Assembly (NCBI GenBank): GCA_900103495.1
Contig: FMWZ01000005.1
Span: forward strand, 186,001-250,000
Length of the DNA: 64,000 bases
Origin: Lachnospiraceae bacterium G11
GTDB taxonomy: Bacteria; Bacillota; Clostridia; Lachnospirales; Lachnospiraceae
Direction: 5' to 3'
The first letter of the stretch is position 1; each line of letters starts with the position of its first letter. Below are positions 32,512-41,922 of this stretch, in pieces. The notes under the pieces are model-generated. The model had not been told where the DNA came from, did not search any database, and worked only from the letters and a program-made list of their open reading frames with translations. The translations under genes were made by a program, and so were the position numbers.

Positions 32512-34110
32512 ATGGGTAACGCTAAACAATGTATCGAGAGCGGAAGAGCTGTTCTTGGCATAGAATTCGGCTCTACCAGAATTAAGGGGGTCCTTATTGA
32601 CGAGAATCACAGCCCCATTGCATCGGGTGACCATGAATGGGAGAACCGTCTTGAAGGTGGTGTCTGGACATATTCTTTGGATGACATCTGGGGCGGACTT
32701 ACAGATTGTTATGCCAATCTCAGAAAGGACGTTTCAAAGAAATACGGCGTAGAGATTAAGAAACTTGCGGCAATTGGTTTCTCGGGCATGATGCACGGCT
32801 ACATGGCATTTGACAAGTCCGGCAAACTTCTTGCGCCCTTCAGAACCTGGAGAAATACCATCACAGGTCCTGCAGCCAAGGAGCTGACCAAGTGCTTAAA
32901 CTTCAACATCCCTCAGCGCTGGAGCATAGCTCATTTGTATCAGGCGATTCTTAATGATGAGGATCACGTTAAAAACATCGATTATCTCACCACCCTTGCA
33001 GGCTACATTCACTGGCAGATGACAGGTGAGAAGGTTATGGGAATCGGCGAGGCATCAGGAATGTTCCCCATCGATTCATCAATTTGTAATTATAATCAGG
33101 AGATGCTTGACAAGTTTGCATCCCTTGACAGAGTAAAGAAGTATCCCTGGGATATCAGAAAGATTCTTCCCAAGGTTCTTGTGGCAGGTGAAGCGGCAGG
33201 AACCCTTACGGCAGAAGGCGCAAAGAAGCTGGATCCTTCAGGAAACCTTGAGGCAGGCATTCCTCTTGCACCTCCCGAAGGCGACGCGGGAACCGGCATG
33301 ACTGCAACCAATTCCGTTGCGGTAAGAACCGGTAACGTATCTGCGGGCACCAGCGTTTTTGCAATGGTTGTTCTTGAAAAGGACCTTAAAAAGGTACACG
33401 AGGAAATCGACCTTGTAACCACCCCTGCAGGCCCTGCGGTTGCCATGGTTCACTGCAATAACTGCACTTCGGACTTAAATGCCTGGGTTGGCCTCTTTAA
33501 GGAGTTCTCCGACATGTTCGGAATGAACATAAGCCTTAACGACATTTACGGAAAGCTCTACACCAACGCACTGAAAGGTGAGAAGGACTGCGGAGGACTT
33601 GTGGCTTTTAACACACTTTCCGGAGAACCCGTAATCGGCACTGACGAAGGCAGACCCATGTTTGCAAGAAAGCCCGATGCGGACATGAACCTCGCAAACT
33701 TCATGAGAACACATCTTTACGCATCCCTTGCAACCCTTAAGATCGGATGCGACATCCTCTTTAAGGAGGAGCAGGTAAAAGCCGACACAATCTACGGACA
33801 CGGCGGTCTGTTTAAGACTAAGGGCGTGGGCCAGGGAATTCTTGCAGCAGCAATGAATACCCCCGTTGCCGTTATGGAGACAGCAGGAGAAGGCGGCCCC
33901 TGGGGAATGGCAGTTCTTGCTTCCTATATGGTAAACAAGGCCGAGGGCGAGGCTCTTGACAAGTTCCTTTCCGACAAGGTATTCGGAGGACAGACAGGAA
34001 CTGTAATGAAACCCGATCCCGAAGATGTTGCAGGTTTTGACAAGTATATTGAGACCTATGTGAAGGCAATCCCTGCACAAAAGGATATCTGTAAAGCAAT
34101 TAGTATTTAA
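32512..34110 (+). CDS. FGGY-family carbohydrate kinase, probable L-ribulokinase
   Basis: A 532-aa sugar kinase with the two-lobed FGGY/actin fold. The N-terminal phosphate-1 motif is [17 protein letters not shown], the hinge contains [12 protein letters not shown], and late ATP-site elements are [10 protein letters not shown] and [16 protein letters not shown] precedes the start. Sequence alone is closer to the broad xylulokinase-like group than to classical AraB. The position between abfA and araA, with araD nearby and no other araB candidate, argues that it phosphorylates L-ribulose. The 31-bp gap to araA and the shared strand fit one operon. A xylulokinase role cannot be excluded. Confidence 0.82.
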   Translation: MGNAKQCIESGRAVLGIEFGSTRIKGVLIDENHSPIASGDHEWENRLEGGVWTYSLDDIWGGLTDCYANLRKDVSKKYGVEIKKLAAIGFSGMMHGYMAFDKSGKLLAPFRTWRNTITGPAAKELTKCLNFNIPQRWSIAHLYQAILNDEDHVKNIDYLTTLAGYIHWQMTGEKVMGIGEASGMFPIDSSICNYNQEMLDKFASLDRVKKYPWDIRKILPKVLVAGEAAGTLTAEGAKKLDPSGNLEAGIPLAPPEGDAGTGMTATNSVAVRTGNVSAGTSVFAMVVLEKDLKKVHEEIDLVTTPAGPAVAMVHCNNCTSDLNAWVGLFKEFSDMFGMNISLNDIYGKLYTNALKGEKDCGGLVAFNTLSGEPVIGTDEGRPMFARKPDADMNLANFMRTHLYASLATLKIGCDILFKEEQVKADTIYGHGGLFKTKGVGQGILAAAMNTPVAVMETAGEGGPWGMAVLASYMVNKAEGEALDKFLSDKVFGGQTGTVMKPDPEDVAGFDKYIETYVKAIPAQKDICKAISI

Positions 34111-34141
34111 CAATAATGTATTTTTCTAGGAGGAAAAATTA

Positions 34142-35638
34142 ATGTCTGAGATGAAAAAATATCAGTTCTGGTTTTGTACCGGATCACAGGATTTATACGG
34201 AGATGAGTGCCTTGCACATGTGGCAGCGCACTCAAAGGAAATGGTAGAAGGACTCAACAAGTCCGGAGTACTTCCTTTCGAAATCGTTTGGAAGCCCACC
34301 CTTATTACAAATGAGCTTATCAGAAAGACCTTTAACGAGGCCAATAACGACCCTGACTGTGCGGGCGTTATCACATGGATGCACACATTCTCTCCTGCCA
34401 AGAGCTGGATTCTTGGACTTCAGGAGTTCAGAAAGCCTCTCCTTCATCTCCATACTCAGTACAATGAAGAGATTCCTTATGCAACAATGGATATGGATTT
34501 CATGAATGAGAACCAGGCTGCTCACGGTGACAGAGAGTACGCACACATCCTTTCCAGAATGAGAATCGAGAGAAAGGTTGTTGTAGGTTTCTGGAAGGAT
34601 TCTGAAGTTCAGAAGAAGATTGCTTCCTGGATGCGTACAGCCATCGGTATCATGGAGTCAAGCCACATCAGAGTATGCCGTGTTGCAGACAACATGAGAA
34701 ACGTAGCGGTTACAGAAGGTGATAAGGTTGAAGCTCAGCTTAAGTTTGGCTGGGAGATTGATGCTTATCCCGTTAACGAGATCGCTGAGGCGGTTGCAGC
34801 AGTTTCAGCATCAGATACCAACGCTTTGGTTGATGAGTATTACAGCAAGTACGATATTTGCCTTGAGGGCAGAGACCCTGAGGAATTCAAAAAGCATGTT
34901 GCAGTTCAGGCTCAGATTGAGATCGGTTTCGAGAGATTCTTAAAGGAGAAGAACTATCAGGCAATCGTTACACACTTTGGTGACCTTGGCGCATTAAAGC
35001 AGCTTCCCGGTCTTGCAATTCAGAGACTTATGGAGAAGGGCTATGGCTTTGGTGCAGAGGGTGACTGGAAGGTTGCAGCCATGGTTCGCCTTATGAAGAT
35101 CATGAGCGCAGGCATGAAGGACGCTAAGGGTTCATCAATGCTTGAGGATTACACATACAACCTTGTAAAGGGTAAAGAGGGAATCATCCAGGCTCACATG
35201 CTTGAGATTTGTCCTTCCATTTCAGACGGTCCTATTCAGATTAAGTGCCAGCCTCTTTCAATGGGTGACAGAGAAGATCCCGCAAGACTCGTATTCCAGT
35301 CCAAGACCGGTGCAGGTATTGCAACATCACTTATTGACCTTGGCAACAGATTCCGTCTTATCATCCAGGATGTTGAGTGTAAGAAGGTTGAGAAGCCTCT
35401 TCCCAAGCTTCCCACAGCTATTAACTTCTGGACTCCTCAGCCTGATTTCTACACAGGTACAGAAGCATGGCTTCTTGCAGGCGGAGCTCACCATACAGCA
35501 TTCTCCTATGACATCACCGCTGAGCAGATGGGTGACTGGGCAGCTGCTATGGGTATAGAGGCAGTGTTCATCGACAAGAATACAAATATAAGAGACTTCA
35601 AGAAAGACTTGATGTTAGGAGAAGTTTTTTATAGATAA
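34142..35638 (+). CDS. araA: L-arabinose isomerase
   Basis: A 498-aa enzyme converting L-arabinose to L-ribulose with a divalent metal, usually Mn. Family features are FCTGSQDLYG at the N terminus, HTFSPAKSWI, LHLHTQYNEEIP, and the metal/catalytic Glu and His in GAEGDWKVAA and LEICPSI to the C-terminal GGAHHTAFSY. Length matches AraA. AGGAGG precedes the ATG. It is the last gene of the arabinose operon. With abfA, the FGGY kinase and the divergent araD it completes the path from arabino-oligosaccharides to D-xylulose 5-phosphate. I see no strong terminator before the next promoter at 35653, so some read-through into the butyrate operon is possible. Confidence 0.95.
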   Translation: MSEMKKYQFWFCTGSQDLYGDECLAHVAAHSKEMVEGLNKSGVLPFEIVWKPTLITNELIRKTFNEANNDPDCAGVITWMHTFSPAKSWILGLQEFRKPLLHLHTQYNEEIPYATMDMDFMNENQAAHGDREYAHILSRMRIERKVVVGFWKDSEVQKKIASWMRTAIGIMESSHIRVCRVADNMRNVAVTEGDKVEAQLKFGWEIDAYPVNEIAEAVAAVSASDTNALVDEYYSKYDICLEGRDPEEFKKHVAVQAQIEIGFERFLKEKNYQAIVTHFGDLGALKQLPGLAIQRLMEKGYGFGAEGDWKVAAMVRLMKIMSAGMKDAKGSSMLEDYTYNLVKGKEGIIQAHMLEICPSISDGPIQIKCQPLSMGDREDPARLVFQSKTGAGIATSLIDLGNRFRLIIQDVECKKVEKPLPKLPTAINFWTPQPDFYTGTEAWLLAGGAHHTAFSYDITAEQMGDWAAAMGIEAVFIDKNTNIRDFKKDLMLGEVFYR

Positions 35639-35652
35639 AAGCCAAGAATCCA

Positions 35653-35681
35653 TTGCCAAAAAGACGTAAGTATGTTAGAAT
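35653..35681 (+). promoter_or_regulatory. Promoter of the butyrate operon
   Basis: TTGCCA (35653-35658) and TAGAAT (35676-35681) are exactly 17 bp apart, 15 bp after the araA stop. Transcription would start near 35688, just ahead of the Rex-like box, giving a leader of about 67 nt. Confidence 0.65.
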
Positions 35682-35693
35682 CATGACAGACTG

Positions 35694-35711
35694 TTGATAA
35701 AAAAATAACAA
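35694..35711. promoter_or_regulatory. Rex-like operator
   Basis: TTGATAA-AAAA-ATAACAA (35694-35711) matches 12 of the 14 specified bases of the Rex consensus TTGTTAA-N4-TTAACAA. It starts 12 bp after the -10, where a bound repressor would block RNA polymerase. Rex is an NADH-sensing repressor known to control butyrate genes in Clostridia. No rex gene lies in the window. Confidence 0.6.
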
Positions 35712-35754
35712 TGTTTTTATGTCACTTTAAATCAACAACAAATGGAGGAAAACA

Positions 35755-36951
35755 ATGTCTAAGAAGGTCGTTTTGGCAGGCGCTTGTCGTACTGCAATCG
35801 GCACCATGGGCGGATCACTTTCAACTATTCCCGCCGCAGAACTCGGTGCAATCGTTATCAAAGAAGCAATTAACAGAGCAGGTATCAAACCTACAGATGT
35901 AGAACACGTATATATGGGATGCGTAATCCAGGCAGGACAGGGTCAGAACGTGGCTCGTCAGGCTTCCATTAAGGCAGGACTTCCCATTGAGGTACCCGCT
36001 GTAACCACAAACGTTGTCTGCGGTTCAGGTCTTAACTGTGTTAACCAGGCAGCTCAGATGATTATGGCAGGTGATGCAGATGTAGTTATCGCAGGTGGTA
36101 TGGAGAACATGTCAATGGCTCCCTTCGCACTTCCCAATGCTCGTTACGGCTACAGAATGACATGGCCCAGCCAGAGCCAGGGTGCACTTGTTGATACCAT
36201 GGTTAAGGATGCCCTTTGGGATGCATTCAACGACTATCACATGATTACAACTGCTGACAATGTTGCTAAGCAGTGGAATCTTACAAGAGAAGAACTTGAT
36301 GAGTTCGCACTTAAGAGCCAGCAGAAGGCTTGTGCAGCTATCGAGAACGGCGCATTCAAGAAAGAGATTGTTCCTGTAGAAATAAAGAAGAAAAAAGAAA
36401 CAGTTATCTTCGATACAGATGAAGGCCCCAGAGCAGGTTCTACCATCGAGGCACTCGCTAAGCTTCGTCCTCTTAACGCAGACGGCGTAGTTACAGCAGG
36501 TAACGCATCAGGTATCAACGACGGTGCAGCTGCTATCGTTGTTATGTCTGAGGAGAAGGCTAAAGAACTTGGCGTTAAGCCCATGGCTACATTCGTAGCT
36601 GGCGCTCTTGCAGGTGTTGATCCCACAATCATGGGTATCGGACCTGTAGCAGCAACACGTAAGGCTATGGCTAAGGCTGACATGAAGATCGAAGACTTCG
36701 ATATCATCGAGGCTAACGAGGCATTCGCTGCACAGTCTGTTGCAGTAGGTAAGGACCTCGGAATCGATGTTGACAAGCAGCTTAACCCCAACGGTGGTGC
36801 AATTGCTCTCGGTCACCCCGTAGGAGCTTCAGGAGCACGTATCCTTGTAACACTTCTCCACGAGATGGAAGCTAAGGATGCCAAGACCGGTCTTGCTACA
36901 CTTTGTATCGGCGGCGGTATGGGATGTGCAACCATCGTTAAGAGAGACTAA
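35755..36951 (+). CDS. thlA: Acetyl-CoA acetyltransferase (thiolase)
   Basis: A 398-aa biosynthetic thiolase that condenses two acetyl-CoA into acetoacetyl-CoA, the first step of butyrate formation. The acyl-accepting Cys89 is in [10 protein letters not shown], His354 in [10 protein letters not shown], and the second active-site Cys384 in [10 protein letters not shown]; all are intact. Size is normal. GGAGG precedes the ATG. It heads a six-gene set (thlA, crt, hbd, bcd, etfB, etfA) followed by ptb and buk, with a promoter and a Rex-like box upstream. A hairpin without T tract in the 80-bp gap to crt may process or stabilise the transcript. Confidence 0.96.
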   Translation: MSKKVVLAGACRTAIGTMGGSLSTIPAAELGAIVIKEAINRAGIKPTDVEHVYMGCVIQAGQGQNVARQASIKAGLPIEVPAVTTNVVCGSGLNCVNQAAQMIMAGDADVVIAGGMENMSMAPFALPNARYGYRMTWPSQSQGALVDTMVKDALWDAFNDYHMITTADNVAKQWNLTREELDEFALKSQQKACAAIENGAFKKEIVPVEIKKKKETVIFDTDEGPRAGSTIEALAKLRPLNADGVVTAGNASGINDGAAAIVVMSEEKAKELGVKPMATFVAGALAGVDPTIMGIGPVAATRKAMAKADMKIEDFDIIEANEAFAAQSVAVGKDLGIDVDKQLNPNGGAIALGHPVGASGARILVTLLHEMEAKDAKTGLATLCIGGGMGCATIVKRD

Positions 36952-36974
36952 TTTAAATACTTAGTAAATAACCG

Positions 36975-37003
36975 TATCCGAACGGCTTATGGCTGTTCGG
37001 ATA
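36975..37003 (+). other. mRNA hairpin between thlA and crt
   Basis: TATCCGAAC (36975-36983) and GTTCGGATA (36995-37003) form a perfect 9-bp stem with an 11-nt loop. ATTGGTGCG follows rather than T residues. It is likely an RNA processing or stabilising structure, or a partial terminator that sets thlA above the later genes. Confidence 0.6.
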
Positions 37004-37031
37004 TTGGTGCGTTTAGAGAAAGGAGAAAAAT

Positions 37032-37862
37032 ATGGAGTTTGTTTTATACGAACAAAAGGGTGCAGTGGGCATCATCACCATCAACAGAGAGAAAGCCCTC
37101 AATGCACTTAACTCACAGGTGTTGGAGGAACTTGAGAAGACATTCGACGCAGTCGATCTTGATAATGTTCGCTGCCTGATCTTAACAGGCGCAGGCGAGA
37201 AGTCCTTCGTTGCAGGTGCTGACATCGGAGAGATGAGCACACTTACAAAGAAGGAGGCAGAAGCTTTCGGTAAGAAAGGAAACGATGTATTCCGTAAGAT
37301 TGAGACATTCCCCATCCCCGTAATCGCAGCAGTTAACGGCTTTGCACTTGGCGGCGGATGTGAGATTTCCATGAGCTGTGACATCAGAATCTGTTCTGAT
37401 AACGCAGTATTCGGTCAGCCTGAGGTTGGTCTTGGAATTACTCCCGGATTCGGAGGAACCCAGAGACTTGCAAGACTTGTTAGCCCCGGAATGGCTAAGC
37501 AGTTAATCTACACAGCAAGAAATATCAAAGCGGCAGAAGCTTACAGAATCGGTCTTGTTAACCAGGTTGTATCAGCTGAGGTTAATGAGGCAGGTGAAGT
37601 TACAGTATCTGCAAAGGATGCCCTCATGGCAGCAGCAGAGAAGATGGCAGCAGGCATTGCAGCACAGGCTCCCATCGCAGTTCGTAACTCCAAGAAGGCA
37701 ATCAACGATGGTCTTCAGGTAGATATGGACAAGGCAATCGTAATCGAGGAGAAGCTCTTCGGTGACTGTTTCGAGACAGAGGATCAGCAGGCTGGTATGG
37801 GCAACTTCCTTGAGAAGGATAAAGAGAAAAAATTAAAGGTTGTACCTTTCAAAAACCGTTAA
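37032..37862 (+). CDS. crt: 3-hydroxybutyryl-CoA dehydratase (crotonase)
   Basis: A 276-aa enoyl-CoA hydratase that dehydrates 3-hydroxybutyryl-CoA to crotonyl-CoA. The oxyanion region is GFALGGGCEISMSCD. The two catalytic glutamates are Glu111 (GGGCE) and Glu131 (GQPEVGLG). The protein is about 15 residues longer than the usual 261-aa clostridial Crt, mainly through an acidic insert around residues 183-196 (VNEAGEVTVSAKDA) just after the hydratase core, which may alter the oligomer surface. AAAGGAG precedes the start. It is second in the butyrate operon, 24 bp before hbd. Confidence 0.95.
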   Translation: MEFVLYEQKGAVGIITINREKALNALNSQVLEELEKTFDAVDLDNVRCLILTGAGEKSFVAGADIGEMSTLTKKEAEAFGKKGNDVFRKIETFPIPVIAAVNGFALGGGCEISMSCDIRICSDNAVFGQPEVGLGITPGFGGTQRLARLVSPGMAKQLIYTARNIKAAEAYRIGLVNQVVSAEVNEAGEVTVSAKDALMAAAEKMAAGIAAQAPIAVRNSKKAINDGLQVDMDKAIVIEEKLFGDCFETEDQQAGMGNFLEKDKEKKLKVVPFKNR

Positions 37863-37886
37863 TAATAAATCATAGGAGGAAAACAA

Positions 37887-38759
37887 ATGAAGGTTGGTAT
37901 TATCGGTGCCGGCACAATGGGCCAGGGCATAGCAAAAGCATTCGCACAGATTGACGGCTACACAGTAGCTCTTTGCGATATTAAACAGGAATGGGCTGAA
38001 GGCGGAAAGGCTAAGATTGAAAAAGGCTACGCTAAGCTCGTTGAGAAAGGCAAAATGGATCAGGCTACAGCAGACGCTATCGTAGCAAGAATCACTCCCG
38101 GTCTTAAAGAAGACCTTTGCAAGGACTGTGATCTTATCGTTGAGGCAGCTTTCGAAGATATGCAGGTTAAGAAGACAACATTCAAGGAGCTTGATGAGAT
38201 CTGCAAGCCTGAGTGTGTATTCGCTTCCAACACATCTTCTCTTTCAATCACAGAGATCGGCAACGGACTTACACGTCCTATGATCGGTATGCACTTCTTT
38301 AACCCCGCAGACAGAATGAAACTCGTTGAGGTTATTGCAGGTGTTAACACACCCGAAGCAACAGTTGAGACAATCAAGAAGATTTCTGTAGAAATCGGCA
38401 AGACTCCCGTTCAGGTTAACGAGGCAGCTGGTTTCGTTGTTAACAGAATTCTCGTTCCCATGATCAACGAAGCAGCATTCATCAAGATGGAAGGTGTATC
38501 TGATGTTGAAGGTATCGACTCAGCAATGAAGCTCGGTGCTAACCATCCCATGGGTCCCCTTGAGTTAGGTGACTTCATCGGTCTTGACATCTGCCTTGCT
38601 ATCATGGATGTACTTTACAAAGAGACTGGCGATTCCAAGTATCGTGCATGTCCTCTTATCAGAAAGATGGTTCGCGGCGGCAACCTTGGCGTAAAGAGCG
38701 GCAAGGGCTTCTACATCTACAATGAAGACCGCACCAAAACACCCATCGACGCAAAATAA
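37887..38759 (+). CDS. hbd: 3-hydroxybutyryl-CoA dehydrogenase
   Basis: A 290-aa NAD(P)H-dependent enzyme reducing acetoacetyl-CoA to 3-hydroxybutyryl-CoA. The Rossmann motif is IGAGTMGQGIAKAFA. The catalytic His lies in GMHFFNPADRMKLVEV, with the usual SNTSSLSITEI before it and FVVNRILVPM after it. The C-terminal helical domain ends GVKSGKGFYIY. AGGAGG precedes the start. It follows crt by 24 bp and precedes bcd by 33 bp. Use of NADH rather than NADPH would make it one of the main sinks for glycolytic reducing power; this cannot be settled from the motif alone. Confidence 0.96.
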   Translation: MKVGIIGAGTMGQGIAKAFAQIDGYTVALCDIKQEWAEGGKAKIEKGYAKLVEKGKMDQATADAIVARITPGLKEDLCKDCDLIVEAAFEDMQVKKTTFKELDEICKPECVFASNTSSLSITEIGNGLTRPMIGMHFFNPADRMKLVEVIAGVNTPEATVETIKKISVEIGKTPVQVNEAAGFVVNRILVPMINEAAFIKMEGVSDVEGIDSAMKLGANHPMGPLELGDFIGLDICLAIMDVLYKETGDSKYRACPLIRKMVRGGNLGVKSGKGFYIYNEDRTKTPIDAK

Positions 38760-38792
38760 TTAATTTATTTAATATACACGGAGGAAATAATC

Positions 38793-39959
38793 ATGGATTT
38801 TTCTTTAAGCAAAGAACATGAAATGGCGAGACAGCTTTTCAAGGATTTCGCCGAAAAAGAAGTTAAACCTCTTGCACAGGAAATCGACGAGCAGCACAGA
38901 TTCCCCAGAGAGACGGTTGATAAGCTTGCAAAATATGGATTTTTAGGAATTCCTGTACCCAAGGAGTATGGCGGACAGGGTTGTGACATTCAGACATACG
39001 TTATGTGCGTTGAGGAGATGGCTAAGGTTTGTGGTACCACATCCGTTATCATTTCCGCTCACACATCACTTTGTGTAGACCCCATCCTTACATATGGTAC
39101 AGAGGAACAGAAGAAGAAATACGTTCCCGATCTTGCATCAGGTAAGAAACTCGGTGCTTTCGGTCTTACAGAGCCCGGCGCTGGTACAGATGCTCAGGGT
39201 CAGCAGACCAAGGCTGTTCTTGATGGTGACGAGTGGGTACTTAACGGTTCCAAGTGCTTCATCACAAACGGTAAGGAAGCAGATGTTTACATCGTTATCG
39301 CAGTAACAGGTAAAGTTGAGAAGAAGGGCAAAATGCTCAAAGAGATCTCTGCATTCATCGTAGAGAAGGGCACACCCGGATTCACATTCGGTACAAAAGA
39401 GAACAAGATGGGTATCTGTGGTTCATCCACATACGAGCTCATCTTCACAGATTGCCGTATCCCCAAGGAGAACCTTCTTGGACAGCAGGGTAAGGGCTTT
39501 GCAATCGCAATGCACACCCTCGATGGCGGACGTATCGGTATCGCTGCACAGGCTCTTGGTCTTGCTGAGGGCGCTCTCGAGACAACTATCGAGTATGTTA
39601 AGGAGAGAAAGCAGTTCGGTCGTTCAATTGCACAGTTCCAGAATACTCAGTTCGTTCTTGCTGACCTTGCTACAAAGGTTGAGGCAGCTAAGCTTCTTGT
39701 TTACAAGGCAGCTGCTAAGAAGGACGAGTACAGAACCAACCCCAAGATTTCTTATTCCGTAGAAGCTGCACAGGCTAAGCTTATGGCTGCTGAGGTTGCT
39801 ATGGAAGTTACCACAAAGTGTGTACAGTTACACGGTGGTTACGGTTACATTAAGGAATATGGCGTAGAGCGTATGATGCGTGATGCGAAGATCACTGAGA
39901 TTTACGAAGGAACCAGCGAAGTTCAGCGTATGGTTATCTCCGGTGCTCTTCTTAAGTAA
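38793..39959 (+). CDS. bcd: Butyryl-CoA dehydrogenase
   Basis: A 388-aa flavoprotein of the acyl-CoA dehydrogenase family, acting here in the direction crotonyl-CoA to butyryl-CoA. FAD/substrate signatures are [16 protein letters not shown] and [20 protein letters not shown]. The catalytic base Glu is in [19 protein letters not shown] precedes the start. It is followed by etfB and etfA in the standard order, so it should form the electron-bifurcating Bcd-Etf complex, which couples crotonyl-CoA reduction by NADH to ferredoxin reduction. Reduced ferredoxin can then drive the Rnf complex or hydrogen formation; neither is encoded in this window. Confidence 0.96.
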   Translation: MDFSLSKEHEMARQLFKDFAEKEVKPLAQEIDEQHRFPRETVDKLAKYGFLGIPVPKEYGGQGCDIQTYVMCVEEMAKVCGTTSVIISAHTSLCVDPILTYGTEEQKKKYVPDLASGKKLGAFGLTEPGAGTDAQGQQTKAVLDGDEWVLNGSKCFITNGKEADVYIVIAVTGKVEKKGKMLKEISAFIVEKGTPGFTFGTKENKMGICGSSTYELIFTDCRIPKENLLGQQGKGFAIAMHTLDGGRIGIAAQALGLAEGALETTIEYVKERKQFGRSIAQFQNTQFVLADLATKVEAAKLLVYKAAAKKDEYRTNPKISYSVEAAQAKLMAAEVAMEVTTKCVQLHGGYGYIKEYGVERMMRDAKITEIYEGTSEVQRMVISGALLK

Positions 39960-39999
39960 TAAGCCGTCATTTAACATTTAGAAAAAGGAGACAATACAG

Positions 40000-40785
40000 A
40001 TGAAAGTTGTAGTATGTATTAAACAGGTTCCTGATACAAAGGGCGGCGTTAAGTTCAACCCTGACGGAACACTTGACAGAGGTGCTATGCTTGCAATCAT
40101 GAACCCTGATGACAAAGCAGGTCTTGAGGCAGCACTTCGTTTAAAAGATCAGTACGGTGCAGAAGTTACCGTTCTTACAATGGGTCTTCCCAAGGCAGCA
40201 GATGTTCTTCGCGAAGCAATCGCTATGGGCGCTGACAAGGGTGTACTTGTAACAGACAGAGTTCTCGGTGGTGCAGATACTTGGGCAACATCCACAACAA
40301 TCGCAGGTGCATTAAGAAACCTCGATTACGATTTGATCATCACAGGCCGTCAGGCTATCGATGGTGATACAGCTCAGGTTGGTCCTCAGATCGCTGAGCA
40401 CCTCGGACTTCCTGTTATTTCTTATGCTCAGGAAATCAAGGTTGATGGTGACAAGGTTACAGTTCGTCGTCAGTATGATGACAGATACCACATGGTAGAA
40501 GCTAAGATGCCTTGCCTTATCACAGCTCTTTCTGAGTTAAACGATCCCAGATATATGACTCCCGGCGGAATCTTCGATGCTTGCAAAGCAGAGATCACCA
40601 CATGGGGCCGTGCAGACTTAAAGGATGTTGAGGATTGCAACCTTGGTCTTGCAGGTTCACCCACAAAGATCGCTAAAGCATCTGATAAGGTTCGTAAGGG
40701 TGCAGGTGAGAAGGTTGTTCCTGAATCACCCGAAGAAGCAGTTTCATATATCGTTGGAAAAATGAATGAGAAGCATTTAATCTAG
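40000..40785 (+). CDS. etfB: Electron transfer flavoprotein beta subunit
   Basis: A 261-aa EtfB that binds the bifurcating flavin/nucleotide at the interface with EtfA. Recognisable segments are CIKQVPDTKGG, MNPDDKAGLEAALRLKD, LTMGLPKAADVLREA and the GRQAIDGDTAQVGPQIAEHL motif. AAAGGAG precedes the ATG, and etfA starts 10 bp downstream. With bcd immediately upstream and etfA downstream it completes the Bcd-EtfAB complex. No ferredoxin domain is fused. Confidence 0.96.
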   Translation: MKVVVCIKQVPDTKGGVKFNPDGTLDRGAMLAIMNPDDKAGLEAALRLKDQYGAEVTVLTMGLPKAADVLREAIAMGADKGVLVTDRVLGGADTWATSTTIAGALRNLDYDLIITGRQAIDGDTAQVGPQIAEHLGLPVISYAQEIKVDGDKVTVRRQYDDRYHMVEAKMPCLITALSELNDPRYMTPGGIFDACKAEITTWGRADLKDVEDCNLGLAGSPTKIAKASDKVRKGAGEKVVPESPEEAVSYIVGKMNEKHLI

Positions 40786-40795
40786 GAGGTCTAAA

Positions 40796-41851
40796 ATGAA
40801 CTTAGAAGAATATAAAGGCGTATATGTCTTCGCGCAGCAGGTTGACAACAAAGTTGACAGCATCGCGTATGAGTTGCTAGGAAAAGCAAAAGAATTGGCT
40901 GCACCTCTTAATACTCAGGTAACCGCAGTACTTATCGGTTCAAACGTTAAGAATCTTTGCGATTCATTGGCTGAGTATGGCGCAGACAGAATCATCGTTG
41001 TAGATGATCCCGAATTAAAGGATTACAGAACAGAGCCCTATGCACACGCTCTTGCATCTGTTATTAATGAGTACAAGCCTGAGATCATGCTCGTAGGTGC
41101 TACAGCAATCGGTCGTGACCTTGGCCCTACAGTATCAGCTCGTGTAGCTACAGGTCTTACAGCTGACTGTACAGTACTTGAGATTGGTGATTTCCCTCTC
41201 GTAGCAATTCCCGGTAAGGAGAGCGAGCAGAAGCACAATCAGCTTCTTATGACTCGTCCTGCATTCGGTGGAAACACTATCGCTACAATCGCATGCCCCA
41301 ACAACCGTCCTCAGATGGCTACAGTTCGTCCCGGTGTTATGCAGAAGATTGATCCCATTAAGGGAGCTAAGGCTGAGATTATTGAGTTTAATCCCGGTTT
41401 CACACCTAACAACAAGTACGTTACCATCAAGGAAGTTGTTAAGGCTGTTAAGGACGTTGCAGACATTATGGATGCAAAGGTTCTCGTATCCGGCGGCCGT
41501 GGCGTAGGAAGCGCTGAGAACTTCAAGATTTTGGAGGATCTTGCAGAGGCAGTTGGCGGCGTTGTTTCCTGCTCTCGTGCAGTTGTAGATTCAGGCTGGA
41601 AGCCCAAAGACCTTCAGGTTGGTCAGACAGGTAAGACAGTAAGACCCAACGTATACTTCGCAATCGGTATCTCCGGAGCAATCCAGCACGTTGCAGGTAT
41701 GGAAGAGTCTGATGTTATCATCGCAATCAACAAGGATGAGGATGCTCCTATCTTTGATGTAGCTGACTACGGTGTAGTAGGCGATCTTAACAAGATTGTT
41801 CCTCAGCTTACTGCTGCAATCAAGGCTGAGAAGGCTAAGAAGAACAACTAA
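40796..41851 (+). CDS. etfA: Electron transfer flavoprotein alpha subunit
   Basis: A 351-aa EtfA. The N-terminal domain pairs with EtfB. The C-terminal FAD domain contains SGGRGVGSAENF, AVGGVVSCSRAVVDSG, VGQTGKTVRPNVYFAIGISG and QHVAGMEESDVIIAINKD. It has no N-terminal ferredoxin-like extension, unlike some clostridial EtfA proteins. AGGAGG precedes the start. It ends the first six genes of the operon; ptb follows after 71 bp with an intervening hairpin that lacks a good T tract, so co-transcription with ptb-buk is likely but may be reduced. Confidence 0.96.
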   Translation: MNLEEYKGVYVFAQQVDNKVDSIAYELLGKAKELAAPLNTQVTAVLIGSNVKNLCDSLAEYGADRIIVVDDPELKDYRTEPYAHALASVINEYKPEIMLVGATAIGRDLGPTVSARVATGLTADCTVLEIGDFPLVAIPGKESEQKHNQLLMTRPAFGGNTIATIACPNNRPQMATVRPGVMQKIDPIKGAKAEIIEFNPGFTPNNKYVTIKEVVKAVKDVADIMDAKVLVSGGRGVGSAENFKILEDLAEAVGGVVSCSRAVVDSGWKPKDLQVGQTGKTVRPNVYFAIGISGAIQHVAGMEESDVIIAINKDEDAPIFDVADYGVVGDLNKIVPQLTAAIKAEKAKKNN

Positions 41852-41870
41852 TTGTTTTAAACAGTTTTGT

Positions 41871-41900
41871 AAAGGACAGGGGAGGATTCCTCTGTCCTTT
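41871..41900 (+). other. Hairpin between etfA and ptb
   Basis: AAAGGACAG (41871-41879) and CTGTCCTTT (41892-41900) form a 9-bp stem, with inner GGAGG/CCTC pairing. AAGAACTTTT follows, so a weak or partial terminator or a processing structure is the best reading. Confidence 0.55.
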
Positions 41901-41922
41901 AAGAACTTTTGAGGAGATAGTA

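Noticed and set aside
32512-34110. Xylulokinase
   Set aside because: The sequence type alone would allow it, but the gene sits between abfA and araA with araD nearby and no other ribulokinase candidate, so L-ribulose is the better substrate guess.
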